Shown piece after piece: positions 6,418-6,438 of a stretch of 6,438 nucleotides of DNA (within the stretch, counting starts at the first letter, position 1; each line of letters begins with the position of its first letter). The notes below the pieces were generated by a model. It was not told where the DNA came from and did not search any database. It was given only the letters and a program-made list of their open reading frames with translations. This DNA comes from G039029935 sp039029935. Its GTDB lineage: Bacteria; Chloroflexota; Anaerolineae; Caldilineales; Caldilineaceae. The stretch lies in contig JBCCFC010000814.1 in assembly GCA_039029935.1 (NCBI GenBank), positions 1 to 6,438 of the forward strand, in the 5' to 3' direction. Both the position numbers and the translations under genes were made by a program.

Positions 6418-6438
6418 CTGAAAATATAAGAGTCAAAG
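6393..6438 (+). CDS. Possible start of an unidentified gene, running off the window
   Basis: An ATG opens a frame of 15 codons to the window edge (MSKRLRLQSENIRVK), basic at its N-terminus. There is no Shine-Dalgarno site; the promoter-like pair just upstream would place the transcript start at this ATG. A stop in frame at 6381 rules out an earlier start. Too little is visible to name a product. A DNA-binding protein or a transposase would both fit the position beside a truncated gene, but nothing shown here proves either. Confidence 0.25.
   Translation, partial: MSKRLRLQSENIRVK

Overview
The window reads as accessory DNA from a bacterium with large signalling ATPases. The gene content is a Ser/Thr kinase fused to a STAND-type ATPase and TPRs, plus several P-loop ATPase / PD-(D/E)XK nuclease proteins. 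Base composition is roughly balanced, and the spacers carry degenerate 7-nt tandem repeats. This combination suggests a filamentous Chloroflexota member (Anaerolineae/Caldilineae-like) or possibly a cyanobacterium. That assignment rests on gene style, not on a marker gene.

Layout, all on the + strand: (1) 3-476, the C-terminal end of an AAA-ATPase-like / PDDEXK_9 protein whose start lies outside the window. (2) A 43-bp spacer that is almost entirely a heptamer-built inverted repeat. (3) 520-3972, a 1150-residue protein kinase - AAA_16 ATPase - TPR fusion. (4) A 90-bp spacer with a second heptamer array that runs directly into a good sigma70-like promoter and a Shine-Dalgarno site. (5) 4063-5622, a 519-residue P-loop NTPase with a C-terminal PD-(D/E)XK nuclease domain. 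(6) A 50-bp spacer with a third heptamer array and a strong Shine-Dalgarno site. (7) 5673-6335, the N-terminal ATPase part of another AAA-ATPase-like protein, cut off before its nuclease domain. (8) A 103-bp tail with a promoter-like pair, three alternating TGCAGT half-sites and the possible start of a further gene at 6393.

The 4063 and 5673 genes probably share a transcript from the promoter at 3980-4008. The kinase gene has no recognisable promoter or ribosome site and may be read from upstream. Three of the four main proteins are P-loop ATPases of the type that carries, or normally carries, a PD-(D/E)XK nuclease, and a STAND-type kinase sits among them. The cluster could be a defence or signalling island, or simply a site where a proliferating nuclease-ATPase family accumulates; the sequence alone does not decide. 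The clearest structural oddities are the unrelated-looking but same-period (7 nt) repeats in every intergenic gap, and the abrupt truncation of the last ATPase gene beside a regulatory-looking element.
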